Assembly (NCBI GenBank): GCA_020073145.1
Contig: JAIQFS010000006.1
Span: 1-64,000 of the forward strand
Reading direction: 5' to 3'
DNA: 64,000 nt
Origin: Terriglobia bacterium
GTDB taxonomy: Bacteria; Acidobacteriota; Terriglobia; Bryobacterales; Bryobacteraceae
Position 1 is the first letter of the stretch; each line of letters starts with the position of its first letter. Below the pieces are notes generated by a model. That model did not search any database and was not told the DNA's origin. It saw nothing but the letters and a program-made list of their open reading frames with translations. Both the position numbers and the translations under genes were made by a program. Below are positions 43,959 through 56,397 of the stretch, in pieces.

Positions 43959-44408
43959 ATGGACTCCACGTTACAAGCCCTAGGCGGGCTACTGCTGAAA
44001 GCCGTACCTACGTTTTTGCTGGTGATTCTGCTCCATTTCTATCTAAAGAGCGTATTCTTTAAACCGTTGGAGCGCGTACGGCGCCGACGCTACGAGGCCA
44101 CCGAAGGGGCGCGGCAGAAGGCTCAAGAGAGCATGGAGCGGGCGGCGGCCCGGACCGCCGAATATGAGACGGCGCTGCGCGCAGCCAAGGCGGCCGTGTA
44201 CCAAGCGCAGGAGAAGTTGCACCACGAACTCCAGGAGAGGCAATCCGTGGAACTGCAAGCGGCCCACCAGCAGGCCGATGCCACCGTGCAACAGGCCAAA
44301 GCGGGGCTGTCGCGGGACGTGGATGCCTTGCGCTCCTCGCTCGAACGTGACAGTGAAGTGCTGGCCGGCCAGATCGTAGAGTCCATCCTGCGGCGGAGCG
44401 CGGCATGA
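43959..44408 (+). CDS. atpF: ATP synthase F0 subunit b (first copy, b'-like)
   Basis: A 149-residue protein with one N-terminal membrane helix (LKAVPTFLLVILLHFYLKSV) and a long charged coiled coil to the end, the layout of the peripheral stalk subunit b. Next to a second b-type gene it probably forms a heterodimeric stalk as in b/b' systems. TTTAGG precedes the ATG weakly. TTGACG upstream at 43871 could be a -35 element but no convincing -10 follows at 17 bases. It overlaps the next gene by four bases (ATGA). Confidence 0.88.
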   Translation: MDSTLQALGGLLLKAVPTFLLVILLHFYLKSVFFKPLERVRRRRYEATEGARQKAQESMERAAARTAEYETALRAAKAAVYQAQEKLHHELQERQSVELQAAHQQADATVQQAKAGLSRDVDALRSSLERDSEVLAGQIVESILRRSAA

Positions 44409-44974
44409 AACGCTTCGCGACTCTCCTGCTGGTCGGCCTGGCGGTGATGGCGCCGGCTGCGTTCGCGCAATCCGAGGGCGGCGAGGGCGGACTGGAATTA
44501 TGGAAGTGGGCCAACTTTCTGCTGCTGGCGGGAGGCTTGGGCTATCTGGTGGTCAAGAACGCCGGACCGTTCTTCGCGGCCCGCTCGCGCAAGATCCGCG
44601 AGGATATTGCGCAGGCGGAGGAATTGCACCAGGCGGCGGAGGCCCGCGTCCATGAGGTGGAGAGCCGGCTGGCCAACCTGGAGGCCGAGATCGCCAGTTT
44701 GCGCGCGGAATCGGAGCTGGAAGCCGGCAGCGAAATGGAGCGGATGCGGCAGCAAACCGAATCCGAGATGGCCAAGATCCGGACGCATGCCGAGCAAGAC
44801 ATCGCGTCGGCCGGCAAAGCGGCCCGTCTGGAATTGAAGCGTTATTCGGCCCACCTGGCGATCCGCCTGGCCGAGCAGAAGATCCAGGGCCGCATGACGC
44901 CGGAGACGCAGGATAAGCTGGTGCGCGGGTTCGTGCGCGAGCTCGACCGCCCCTCACCGGCCCGGACCAAGTAG
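44405..44974 (+). CDS. atpF: ATP synthase F0 subunit b (second copy)
   Basis: A 189-residue protein. An N-terminal signal-like segment ([20 protein letters not shown]) is followed by a second hydrophobic stretch ([19 protein letters not shown]) and a coiled coil ([20 protein letters not shown] onward), ending with [20 protein letters not shown]. The cleavable-looking leader before the b-type helix is common in acidobacterial and delta-proteobacterial b subunits. It lies in the ATP synthase operon before atpH. Confidence 0.92.
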   Translation: MKRFATLLLVGLAVMAPAAFAQSEGGEGGLELWKWANFLLLAGGLGYLVVKNAGPFFAARSRKIREDIAQAEELHQAAEARVHEVESRLANLEAEIASLRAESELEAGSEMERMRQQTESEMAKIRTHAEQDIASAGKAARLELKRYSAHLAIRLAEQKIQGRMTPETQDKLVRGFVRELDRPSPARTK

Positions 44975-44978
44975 ACCG

Positions 44979-45539
44979 ATGACCGTTTCTGCCATAGCCG
45001 TGCGATACGCCGATGCCCTTGCGGACGTCGTCACCGCCCCAGGCGCCGCGCTGCGGCCCCAGGATGCGCTGGCTGAATTGCAGTCCTTCGAAGCCGCGCT
45101 GCGGTCGTCCGTCAATCTCCGAAATGCACTGATCTCGCCGGCCGTTCCGGGCAGCCGTAAGAAAGCCGTGGTCGCCCGGGTTGGCGATGTGCTCGGGCTT
45201 TCGCGCATCACGCGCAACTTTCTTTTTGTTCTGATCGATCATCGCCGTATCGCCGGGCTGGCGGAGGTCGTACAGATCTTCGAGCAGAAGGTGGACGAAC
45301 GGCTGGGATTTGCCAGCGCTCAAGTGGTCTCGGCGCGCGAGCTGACCGAGGCGCAGCGCACGGCCCTGAACGCCGAGCTGGAACGGCGGGCCGGAAAACG
45401 CATCCGCATGCGGGTGTCGGTGGATGACGCGCTGATCGGTGGGGTGATGGCGCGGATCGGGTCCACGGTGTATGACGGGTCAGTGCGCGGCCGGTTGCAA
45501 TCGCTGGAACGGCGCTTGACCGCGGAACGCTATTCGTAA
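44979..45539 (+). CDS. atpH: ATP synthase F1 subunit delta
   Basis: A 186-residue subunit of the stalk cap (OSCP type). The N-terminal helical domain begins [16 protein letters not shown], and the C-terminal domain shows the family pattern [20 protein letters not shown] and [20 protein letters not shown] followed by [12 protein letters not shown]. It links the peripheral stalk to the alpha3beta3 head. It begins four bases after the second b gene. Confidence 0.93.
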   Translation: MTVSAIAVRYADALADVVTAPGAALRPQDALAELQSFEAALRSSVNLRNALISPAVPGSRKKAVVARVGDVLGLSRITRNFLFVLIDHRRIAGLAEVVQIFEQKVDERLGFASAQVVSARELTEAQRTALNAELERRAGKRIRMRVSVDDALIGGVMARIGSTVYDGSVRGRLQSLERRLTAERYS

Positions 45540-47075
<1,536 letters not shown>

Positions 47076-47081
47076 AGGCAC

Positions 47082-47939
<858 letters not shown>

Positions 47940-47946
47940 GAGTTAA

Positions 47947-49437
<1,491 letters not shown>

Positions 49438-49439
49438 CC

Positions 49440-49853
49440 ATGGCGGATGGTCTTGAACTGGAAGTCACCACGCCCGAGCGCCAGTTGGTCCGCGAGCGGG
49501 TGAGTGAAGTCGAGCTTCCCGGCAAGAAGGGCTATATGGGAATCCTGCCCGGCCACGCGGCGCTGCTGGGCGAGCTGGGGATCGGCCATTTGAGTTACCT
49601 GGCCGGCCGCAAGCGCTGGACTCTGGCCGTGCACAGCGGTTTCCTGGAAGTGCTCGATGACCACGTGCGCGTGCTGGCCGATGCCGCCGAACGCGCCGAG
49701 GATATTGACGTCGAGCGCGCTCGCAAGGCGCTGGGGCGCGCGCGGGAGCAAGTGAGCAATCCGCCCGCCGACGCCGACCCTTCCGTCGCGCTCGCAGCGT
49801 TTGACCGCGCGCAGGCCCGCATCGAAGCTTCGGAACACAAGCAGTCCATCTGA
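49440..49853 (+). CDS. atpC: ATP synthase F1 subunit epsilon
   Basis: A 137-residue subunit with the N-terminal beta sandwich (LELEVTTPERQLVRERVSEV, ELPGKKGYMGILPGHAALLG) and a C-terminal helical hairpin. It binds the central stalk and can inhibit ATP hydrolysis. It starts two bases after atpD and ends the run. Subunits a and c are not present in the window. Confidence 0.95.
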   Translation: MADGLELEVTTPERQLVRERVSEVELPGKKGYMGILPGHAALLGELGIGHLSYLAGRKRWTLAVHSGFLEVLDDHVRVLADAAERAEDIDVERARKALGRAREQVSNPPADADPSVALAAFDRAQARIEASEHKQSI

Positions 49854-50002
49854 ACTGACCTCAGAAGACAGGCCGCGCCACAACCGCGTGATGCCGCCCG
49901 CCGGCCCCTCCGTATGTTTCCTCACAGCCCACCCGGGACCCCGAAACGGTAAAATCTAGCGAATCGGCGCGGCCGATCCGGTCAAAAAATATTTGAGGGG
50001 CG

Positions 50003-50029
50003 TGTCGATTTCGCGGGCCCTCGTTCGAC
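50003..50029 (+). promoter_or_regulatory. ECF-type promoter before the YCII genes
   Basis: TGTCGA (50003-50008) and CGAC (50026-50029) are 17 bases apart. From memory, TGTCGA at -35 with CGA-type -10 is the motif reported for ECF42 sigma factors, and an ECF42-type gene lies downstream at 51962. The predicted leader to the ATG at 50115 is about 80 bases. The rest of the 49854-50114 gap shows nothing else recognisable. Confidence 0.55.
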
Positions 50030-50114
50030 GCGTCAGTAGAGGCGAGATTTCGGCCGATTTGGACCATCCGGAAAGCCGGCGCCGGACTCTCGGAACTAGA
50101 AAGGAACCACGACC

Positions 50115-50501
50115 ATGCGATTCATTTTGATGAGCACCTCCAACGAGAACAAGAAAGTCGCCCCTCCCACCCCGGAGCTGATGGCCGCCCTAGGGAAGCT
50201 GACGGAAGAAATGACCAAGGAAGGCAAGCTGATCTCGACCGGAGGCCTCATGCCGAGCGCACGGGGCGCACGCCTCCACCTCTCGGGCGGAAGAGTGACT
50301 GTAACCGACGGGCCCTTCACCGAGGCCAAGGAGATGATCGGCGGCTACGCCATCGTTCAGGTGAATTCCAAGGAAGAAGCCATCGAATTGGGCAAGCGCT
50401 TCCTAAAGATTCACGCCGACATCCTGGGACCGTCATACGAGACCGAGTCCGAGATTCGCCAGATGTTCGATCCGTCGGATTTCGGGCCCCAGAAGCGGTA
50501 A
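50115..50501 (+). CDS. YCII/DGPF-domain protein (first)
   Basis: A 128-residue protein of the DGPF group. Core: MRFILMSTSN at the start, TKEGKLISTGGLMPSARGAR in the middle, and VTVTDGPFTEAKEMIGGYAI, whose DGPF motif defines the group, followed by VNSKEEAIELGKRFL. AAAGGAA precedes the ATG. DGPF proteins commonly occur in several copies with an ECF42 sigma factor, as here; their activity is unknown. The predicted ECF promoter lies upstream. Confidence 0.9.
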   Translation: MRFILMSTSNENKKVAPPTPELMAALGKLTEEMTKEGKLISTGGLMPSARGARLHLSGGRVTVTDGPFTEAKEMIGGYAIVQVNSKEEAIELGKRFLKIHADILGPSYETESEIRQMFDPSDFGPQKR

Positions 50502-50520
50502 CCGCGCGACCAAGGAGGAA

Positions 50521-51033
50521 ATGCTCATGCAACCCGCGAGTCAAATGGATCCGGTCTCCAAAGGGAGGTTGTGGGGTGGACGCGTTCTTACCGCCGTCCC
50601 GGTGCTGTTCCTGGTGTTTGACGGCGTCAGCCACATCTTGAAGCCGGGTCCCGTGGTGGAGGCCTTCGCCCGGCTGGGATTTCCACTCAGCCTGGCCGTC
50701 CCTCTCGGGATCCTTGAATTCGGCTGCCTGGCCTTCTATGTGTTTCCGCGTACGGCCACGCTGGGAGCGATCCTGCTGACCGGCTATCTGGGCGGCGCCG
50801 TGGCTAGCCACGTCCGAGTCGGCGATCCGCTCTTCGATACCATTTTTCCGACCCTCATCGGCGCGATGTTCTGGGGGGGATTTTCTTGCGCGACGGACGG
50901 GTGCGCGCCCTTTTTGTTGTCCATTCGGCGGCCTCCCGTACGACGTCATAGTAGAGCCGGTCATGACCGACCGGCGGACTGCGAAACCAAACCAGAAAGG
51001 AAATTCAACGATGCGATTCCTATGTGTGTATAA
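50521..51033 (+). CDS. DoxX-like membrane protein, apparent frameshift at a G run
   Basis: A 170-residue frame with four membrane helices, beginning LWGGRVLTAVPVLFLVFDGV. Near the end, after GAMFWGG, the frame continues FSCATDGCAPF, but a one-base shift at the seven-G run (50873-50879) would instead give IFLRDGRVRALF, the expected DoxX-like ending (GLWLRDPRLRAL), stopping at 50951. The present frame runs into the next gene by 23 bases. DoxX-like proteins are membrane proteins of the redox-linked DoxX superfamily. It lies between two YCII genes. Confidence 0.78.
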   Translation: MLMQPASQMDPVSKGRLWGGRVLTAVPVLFLVFDGVSHILKPGPVVEAFARLGFPLSLAVPLGILEFGCLAFYVFPRTATLGAILLTGYLGGAVASHVRVGDPLFDTIFPTLIGAMFWGGFSCATDGCAPFLLSIRRPPVRRHSRAGHDRPADCETKPERKFNDAIPMCV

Positions 51034-51370
51034 ACCGAGCAGAGCCGAAGCCACCCCCACGACTCAGCAGGAGATGACCGAGATGGGGAAGTTGATCGAA
51101 GAGTTCACCAAGGAGGGCGTGCTGGTGTCTACCGAGGGCTGTCTGCCCAGCGCCCTGGGAGCAAGGGTGCGTCAGTCAGCCGGGAAGGTCACCGTAACCG
51201 ATGGACCCTTCGCCGAGGCGAAGGAGTTGATCGGCGGCTTCGCGATGATCAAGGCAAACTCGAAGCAAGACGCGATCGAGCTGACCAAGCGGTTCCTCAG
51301 AGTGGCGGGCGATGGCGAAACCGAGATCCGCCAGTTATACGAGGCGGGCCCGATCCCGGGGAAGCCGTAG
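51011..51370 (+). CDS. YCII/DGPF-domain protein (second)
   Basis: A 119-residue protein closely parallel to the first: FTKEGVLVSTEGCLPSALGA, then VTVTDGPFAEAKELIGGFAM and the IKANSKQDAIELTKRFLRVA segment. AAAGGAAA lies just before the ATG. It belongs to the YCII-DoxX-YCII-YCII-sigma series and its close similarity to the gene at 50115 suggests local duplication. Confidence 0.9.
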   Translation: MRFLCVYKPSRAEATPTTQQEMTEMGKLIEEFTKEGVLVSTEGCLPSALGARVRQSAGKVTVTDGPFAEAKELIGGFAMIKANSKQDAIELTKRFLRVAGDGETEIRQLYEAGPIPGKP

Positions 51371-51407
51371 CCGGTTACCCCTGCAACGAAAAGAAGGAGA
51401 AACCGCG

Positions 51408-51836
51408 ATGCGATTCATGATGCTGATGATCCCGAAAGGGTATGAGAGGGCCGCTCCGGGCACCATGCCGGACCCTCAGGCCGTTGCGGCCATGATGAAG
51501 TACAACGAATCCCTCCAAAAGGCCGGCGTGCTCCTCGCGCTCGATGGCCTGCATCCGCCCTCGGCGGGAGCGCGCGTCTCGTTCTCCGGAGGGAAGCCCC
51601 AGGTCACCGACGGCCCTTTTGCCGAGGCCAAGGAAGTCATCGGCGGCTATTGGATGATCCAGGTGAAGTCGAAGGAAGAGGCCATCGAATGGGCCTCGCG
51701 TTGTCCGGGGTCGGACAACGAAGTGATCGAACTGCGCCAGGTGCAGGAGTTCGCGGACTTTCCCGGCGACGTCCAGAAGGCCGCGGCTGGGTTCTCCGAC
51801 CTTCAGGCGAAGACCGGCCAGCGCGGCGGCGTGTGA
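51408..51836 (+). CDS. YCII/DGPF-domain protein (third)
   Basis: A 142-residue DGPF protein beginning MRFMMLMIPKGYERAAPGTM, with the motif QVTDGPFAEAKEVIGGYWMI and VKSKEEAIEWASRCPG. It is more diverged than the other two and has a longer C-terminus (ELRQVQEFADFPGDVQKAAA). AAGGAGA lies upstream of the ATG. It is followed by a strong hairpin before the sigma-factor gene. Confidence 0.9.
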   Translation: MRFMMLMIPKGYERAAPGTMPDPQAVAAMMKYNESLQKAGVLLALDGLHPPSAGARVSFSGGKPQVTDGPFAEAKEVIGGYWMIQVKSKEEAIEWASRCPGSDNEVIELRQVQEFADFPGDVQKAAAGFSDLQAKTGQRGGV

Positions 51837-51850
51837 TGACGCGATGAGCG

Positions 51851-51880
51851 GGGCAGGCGACCGATGTGCGTCGTCTGCCC
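51851..51880. terminator. 11-base-stem hairpin before the sigma-factor gene
   Basis: GGGCAGGCGAC (51851-51861) pairs with GTCGTCTGCCC (51870-51880), one G-U pair, loop of eight bases. It lies 14 bases after the last YCII stop and would partly insulate the sigma gene. Only TTGG follows, so an attenuator or mRNA-end structure is as likely as an intrinsic terminator. Confidence 0.5.
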
Positions 51881-51961
51881 TTGGCTTAAGACTCTGCGCG
51901 GCGCAGCGAATGCTGCCATCGGCTTGCACGAGCAGACGCCAAGATGGTGTGATCGGTAGCA

Positions 51962-53290
51962 GTGAAACCTACCGACGCTGGTCGTATCGTGACCGATCAA
52001 ACCCTCGACGCCGTGTGGAGGATCGAGTCTCCAAGGCTCATCGCCGGCCTGGGGCGCATCGTGCACGACGTCGGTCTGGCCGAGGAACTGGCCCAGGATG
52101 CGCTCGTGGCGGCGCTTGAGCAGTGGCCGGACGAGGGCGTGCCGCGCAATCCGGGTGCATGGCTCATGGCCGCGGCCAAGAATCGTGCGATCGATCAGCT
52201 GCGGCGGAACAAACGGATTGAGCGCAAGCACGAGGAACTCGGCCGCGACGTCGAAGCCCAGCAGGAGATGGCGGTGGCGAATTTCGAAACCGCGATGGAT
52301 GACGACATCGGCGATGACCTACTGCGCCTGGTGTTCACGTCCTGTCACCCGGCGCTGCCGCCGGAGGCCCGCGTGGCGCTCACGCTGCGTTTGCTGGGAG
52401 GGCTGACCACCGATGAGATTGCGCGCGCGTTCCTGGTCCCCGAGCCCACCGTGGCCCAGCGCATCGTCCGGGCCAAGCGGACCCTGGCCGAAAAGCGGGT
52501 TCCCTTCGAGGTGCCGCGCGGGGACGAGTTGGCCCTTCGGCTGTCGTCCGTGCTCGAAGTCCTCTACCTCATCTTCAATGAAGGCTATTCATCAACCGCC
52601 GGTGACGACTGGATGCGGCCGGCGCTGTGCGAGGACGCGCTGCGTCTCGGCCGGATCCTGGCCGAGATCGCTCCCCAAGAACCCGAGGTTCATGGCCTGG
52701 TCGCTCTGATGGAGATTCAGGCGTCGCGCTTACGCGCACGTGTCGGCCCATCAGGCGAGCCCATTCTGCTGTTCGATCAGAACCGCGTGCTTTGGGATCA
52801 ACTCCTCATCCGGCGGGGCCTGGCCGCCCTCGAACGTGCCGAAAAGCTCAGCGGGTCGCGCGGGCCGTATAAGCTGCAAGCCGCGATCGCCGGCTGTCAC
52901 GCCCAGGCGCGCACCGCGGCCGAGACGGATTGGGTGCGCATCGTGGCGCTCTACACCGAGCTCGCCAGGGTGGCGCCATCCCCCATCGTGGATCTGAACC
53001 GTGCCGTCGCGGTGTCTATGGCCACCGGGCCTCAGGCCGGCCTCGACCTGGTGGACGCGCTGGCGGCGGAGCCGTCGCTGCAGGCGTACCATCTCTTGCC
53101 GAGCGTGCGCGGCGACCTGCTCGCGAAGCTCGGCCGTGCCGGCGAGGCCCGCCGCGAGTTCGAGCGCGCCGCCGCGCTGACGCGCAACGCCCGCGAGCGG
53201 CAGTTGCTCCTCGAGCGCGCGGCCGCCAGCGTACCTTCGGAGCCAGTTCGGAACCGCCTCAGACGCGGTGACGAAGCGCGTAGCATGTAA
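51962..53290 (+). CDS. ECF sigma factor of the ECF42 type (DUF6596)
   Basis: A 442-residue sigma factor. Region 2 is in ESPRLIAGLGRIVHDVGLAE to LAQDALVAALEQWP, the linker AWLMAAAKNRAIDQLRRNKR follows, and region 4 in LLGGLTTDEIARAFLVPEPT. The long C-terminal extension (about residues 190-430) with LIFNEGYSSTAGDDWMRPAL is the DUF6596/TPR-like region of ECF42 proteins. Such factors have no classic anti-sigma factor; the extension is thought to control activity. GTG starts at 51962 or 51989 are possible. The YCII genes upstream are the expected targets. Confidence 0.92.
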   Translation: MKPTDAGRIVTDQTLDAVWRIESPRLIAGLGRIVHDVGLAEELAQDALVAALEQWPDEGVPRNPGAWLMAAAKNRAIDQLRRNKRIERKHEELGRDVEAQQEMAVANFETAMDDDIGDDLLRLVFTSCHPALPPEARVALTLRLLGGLTTDEIARAFLVPEPTVAQRIVRAKRTLAEKRVPFEVPRGDELALRLSSVLEVLYLIFNEGYSSTAGDDWMRPALCEDALRLGRILAEIAPQEPEVHGLVALMEIQASRLRARVGPSGEPILLFDQNRVLWDQLLIRRGLAALERAEKLSGSRGPYKLQAAIAGCHAQARTAAETDWVRIVALYTELARVAPSPIVDLNRAVAVSMATGPQAGLDLVDALAAEPSLQAYHLLPSVRGDLLAKLGRAGEARREFERAAALTRNARERQLLLERAAASVPSEPVRNRLRRGDEARSM

Positions 53291-53401
53291 GGATGGGTGG
53301 GGCAAACGAGGGAAGCGGCGCGTACCGGTACAATCAGAGCACCGCAAGAAACCAGAAAATGGTGGCAGCGGTCTATTCTAGCTAGAAGGAGCGGCGCGAT
53401 C

Positions 53402-53437
53402 CTCGCGATTGAGGAACGAATCGTCTCGATTCGCGAG
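53402..53437. repeat. Inverted repeat upstream of a secreted-protein gene
   Basis: CTCGCGA (53402-53408) and TCGCGAG (53431-53437) are exact complements, and the inner bases continue as an imperfect stem (TTGAG / CTCGAT). It lies 40 bases before the start at 53477, in a 186-base gap with no other recognisable signal. Confidence 0.35.
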
Positions 53438-53476
53438 TCACTGCCGGACGGAGAGACTTTTCCAATGGGAGGTAGC

Positions 53477-54238
53477 ATGAGTAAGATAAGCCGGATTTGG
53501 TTCTTGGTTGCATTCCTATCGGGAATTTCGTACGGATGGGCTCAGGGAACGCTCGCCCAAATTGCGGTCGGTGGTGGGTGGCAAACGACAATTACCCTTC
53601 TCAACCGCTCCACATTGCCAACCACAGCAGAAGTGACGCTCTATTCCGACTCCGGTCTCCCGCTCATAGTGACCCCGGTAGGCCTCACCTCCAATTCGAC
53701 GTTTGACGTTTCATTGCCAAGCAACGGATCAGCGGTTCTGGTCCTACCCGATGTGGGTAGTAACACCCAGGGATGGGCGAACGTCGTCTCTTTAAGTGGC
53801 GGCGCCATTGGCGGCCAGGGCACCTTTCTTTACCATCGACAGGGTGGAACCGATTGGGAGGGCGCGGTTCCGCTGACGCCTGCTACTTCCAATTCGTTAT
53901 GTATCATCGCGCTGCCGCCACCGCAGACCACCACCACGTTACTGCCCTTCGACAATATGGCCGGAGCGGTAGCCGGCATCGGCATCGCGAATCTCTCGGG
54001 CACCAATCAAGCGATCACTCTCGAGGTGGATGGTCAGGACGGCAGCGTGCTACAGACGGATACCTTAAACTTAGGGCCTCTGAACCACACATCGTTTTTG
54101 TTATCGGACCGCTATTCCTCATTGGCGAACCAAAAGGGCGTGCTTCGCCTGAGGGCGGCGAATGGTGTGGTCGGCCTGTTGGGGCTGAGAGTGGGCAGTA
54201 CGGGAGGTTTTTCGACGTTGCTTCCCATCAGCCAGTAG
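53477..54238 (+). CDS. Secreted protein of unknown function, beta-rich
   Basis: A 253-residue protein with a signal peptide (IWFLVAFLSGISYGWA). The body begins LAQIAVGGGWQTTITLLNRS, a motif that recurs in acidobacterial secreted and surface proteins, and continues as alternating beta strands rich in Thr, Ser and Asn; IGIANLSGTNQAITLEVDGQ resembles a second unit of the same kind. GGGAGG precedes the ATG. The codon and residue use (more Asn, Thr, Ile) differs from neighbours. No enzymatic motif is seen. Confidence 0.72.
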   Translation: MSKISRIWFLVAFLSGISYGWAQGTLAQIAVGGGWQTTITLLNRSTLPTTAEVTLYSDSGLPLIVTPVGLTSNSTFDVSLPSNGSAVLVLPDVGSNTQGWANVVSLSGGAIGGQGTFLYHRQGGTDWEGAVPLTPATSNSLCIIALPPPQTTTTLLPFDNMAGAVAGIGIANLSGTNQAITLEVDGQDGSVLQTDTLNLGPLNHTSFLLSDRYSSLANQKGVLRLRAANGVVGLLGLRVGSTGGFSTLLPISQ

Positions 54239-54630
54239 TCTTGTCTCTGGATCCTCGAACTGCCGATTACTTCCTGGGCACCGTTCAAAATACTGTAGGG
54301 CGGGTGCGTTCATCCAGTTCCGGAAACCATATTCTCATCTCAGCAAGTCCAGGAGGGGGCCAATGAGGTTTGGGCTCTTACCAGTGTCGAGCCGGCTCGC
54401 CTCATTAGGCGAAGGCGGAAATCTTCCGCTGGTCCAGTCCCGGTCCCGAGTGACTGCCACTAACCTATGGGAGCTGCGCGGCAATCCGATCTAGACCGTC
54501 GCAGGGAGGCTTATTTCGCCACCCTCCGCCCGTCCTCTTGGAATGTAACGAACCGGCGGAGTTTACAAAGTTGGGGCCACACGTTTTCCCGTGGAAATCG
54601 TCATAATAGGGAATACCGCGGAAAACTCCT
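54239..54630. other. Intergenic stretch of about 390 bases
   Basis: No convincing gene is present. A 43-codon frame at 54363-54494 has a good AGGAGGGGG site but no recognisable product. CACG-TTTTCC-CGTG near 54580 is a weak hairpin, and CATAAT at 54602-54607 could be a -10 for the downstream gene, without a clear -35. Confidence 0.4.
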
Positions 54631-56388
54631 GTGTCCCAGCCGAGGCGTACGCCAATCCAGCACTCGGCGATTCGGCGGCAGCTCGATACGATCGTGGCCC
54701 ACGGTCTATTCGCGCGCTCCGAGCGCATGGCCCGATTTCTGCGCCTGGCCGTCGAGCGGACCCTCGAGGGCAAGTCGGATGAGCTCAAAGAGTACCTCAT
54801 CGGAGTGGAGGTCTTCGACCGCCAGCCGTCCTATGACCCGCGGGTGGATCCCATCGTGCGCGTCGAGGCGCGCCGCCTTCGCTCCAAGCTGAAAGCCTAC
54901 TACGACGGCGACGGACGCCAGGATCCCGTGGTGTTTGACTTCCAGACCGGGACGTACGCGCCGGAGATTCGAATGCGCGAAGACGGCCATGTAGCGCCGC
55001 AGCCGGAGGGCCATACGGTAGCGGTTCTCCCCTTTGCCAACCTCAGCGGGAGCGCCGAGAACGACTACTTCAGCGATGGGCTTACCGAAGAGCTCATCCA
55101 CGCACTGACCAAGTTCAGCGGGATGCGCGTGGTGGCCTGGAACTCCGCAGCCCGATTGCGCGGAGTCGAGCAGGATGTGCTCGAAGTGCGCCGCCAGTTG
55201 AACGTGGCCAACGCGCTCACCGGCAGCGTCCGCATCTCCGGCCAAAGCCTCCGCGTTCGCGCGCAATTGATCGATACGGCGACCGGGGTCTACCTGTGGT
55301 CGGAGACATTCGATCGTGAGATGCAAGACGTCTTCGCCATTCAGGAAGACATTGCCCGCGCCATCGTGCGCACCCTCCGCGTGCAACTGGCCGGCGGAGC
55401 CGAGGCCACACCGGTGGCGCGCAGTCCCGTCAGCGTCAGTTCCTACGACTATTACCTCAAGGGCCGTTATCACCTGCACCGGCGCACGCCAGACGAACTC
55501 ACGCGCAGCCTCGAGAACTTTCAGGCCGCCATTGCCGCCGACCCCGGTTCGGCCCTGGCGCAGGCCGGTGTTGCGGATGCTTACTGCCTGCAAGTGGATT
55601 ACGGGATGCTGCATCCCGCCGAGGGGATTCCCCATGTCCGGGCCGCCGCCATGCGCGCGATCGAGCTCGACGCCAGCCTCGCCGAAGCCTACCCGGCGCT
55701 GGCCGTGATCCGCGCGCATTACGACCGGGAATGGGCGGACGCGGAGAACTTGTACCGCAAGGCGATCTCCCTCAATCCCGGATACGCCATGGCCCACCAG
55801 TGGCTAGCCACCGACTATCTGGCCCTGGTCGGCCGATTCGAAGAAGCAATGGCGGAAATCGACCTCTCTCTCGAACTGGACCCGCTGTCGAGCATCATCC
55901 ACGAGGGGCGAGCTTCTTTCTTTACCCTGCAGCGGCGCTATGACGAGGCCATCCGCGGCTTCCGCGAGATTCTCACGTTCGATCCTTCGTTCTACAAGGC
56001 GTATACCTCTATGGGCCGCGCCTATGCGCAGCAGGGGAAACACGGGGAAGCTTTGGCCATGCTGGAAAAAGGACGCTCGCTGGCGGGCGATGTCCCCAGC
56101 ATCATGGCGGCCATGGGACAGGTCTTTGCCCTTTCAGGCGACACGGCTAGCGCCCGTGGTGTGTTAGCGCAACTCACTGCGCGGGCATTGGAGCGGTACA
56201 TCCCCTCCACTTGCTTTGCTGTGGTCCACCTGGGCTTGGGCGAACCGGCGCGCGCGCTCGACTGGCTGGAGAAGGGCTGCCAGCAGCGGGAACTGTCTTT
56301 GGCGCCGCTCAAGGTACATCCGATCTACGATCCCCTTCGCGGCGAGCCGCGCTTTCAGAACATCCTCCAGACCATGCGGTTTCCCTAG
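54631..56388 (+). CDS. TolB-like/TPR signalling protein with a CadC-associated N-terminal domain
   Basis: A 585-residue protein without a membrane helix. Residues 1-105 match a conserved region found before TPR proteins in acidobacteria and rhizobia (LKEYLIGVEVFDRQPSYDPR and DPIVRVEARRLRSKLKAYY). Residues about 125-265 are the TolB-N/FlgO-like domain (VAVLPFANLSGSAENDYFSD). TPR units follow to about 560. The N-terminal part may bind nucleic acid or protein. The gene starts at a GTG. It resembles the sensor halves of adenylate-cyclase/TPR proteins without a cyclase. Function unknown. Confidence 0.78.
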   Translation: MSQPRRTPIQHSAIRRQLDTIVAHGLFARSERMARFLRLAVERTLEGKSDELKEYLIGVEVFDRQPSYDPRVDPIVRVEARRLRSKLKAYYDGDGRQDPVVFDFQTGTYAPEIRMREDGHVAPQPEGHTVAVLPFANLSGSAENDYFSDGLTEELIHALTKFSGMRVVAWNSAARLRGVEQDVLEVRRQLNVANALTGSVRISGQSLRVRAQLIDTATGVYLWSETFDREMQDVFAIQEDIARAIVRTLRVQLAGGAEATPVARSPVSVSSYDYYLKGRYHLHRRTPDELTRSLENFQAAIAADPGSALAQAGVADAYCLQVDYGMLHPAEGIPHVRAAAMRAIELDASLAEAYPALAVIRAHYDREWADAENLYRKAISLNPGYAMAHQWLATDYLALVGRFEEAMAEIDLSLELDPLSSIIHEGRASFFTLQRRYDEAIRGFREILTFDPSFYKAYTSMGRAYAQQGKHGEALAMLEKGRSLAGDVPSIMAAMGQVFALSGDTASARGVLAQLTARALERYIPSTCFAVVHLGLGEPARALDWLEKGCQQRELSLAPLKVHPIYDPLRGEPRFQNILQTMRFP

Positions 56389-56397
56389 CCTGGCGGC

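Noticed and set aside
49854-50002. An intrinsic terminator after the ATP synthase genes.
   Set aside because: No stable GC stem followed by a T-run was found in the first 150 bases after atpC.
54363-54494. A 43-codon frame with a strong AGGAGGGGG site.
   Set aside because: The product shows no recognisable motif and lies in sequence without coding bias; noted in the intergenic entry instead of being called as a gene.
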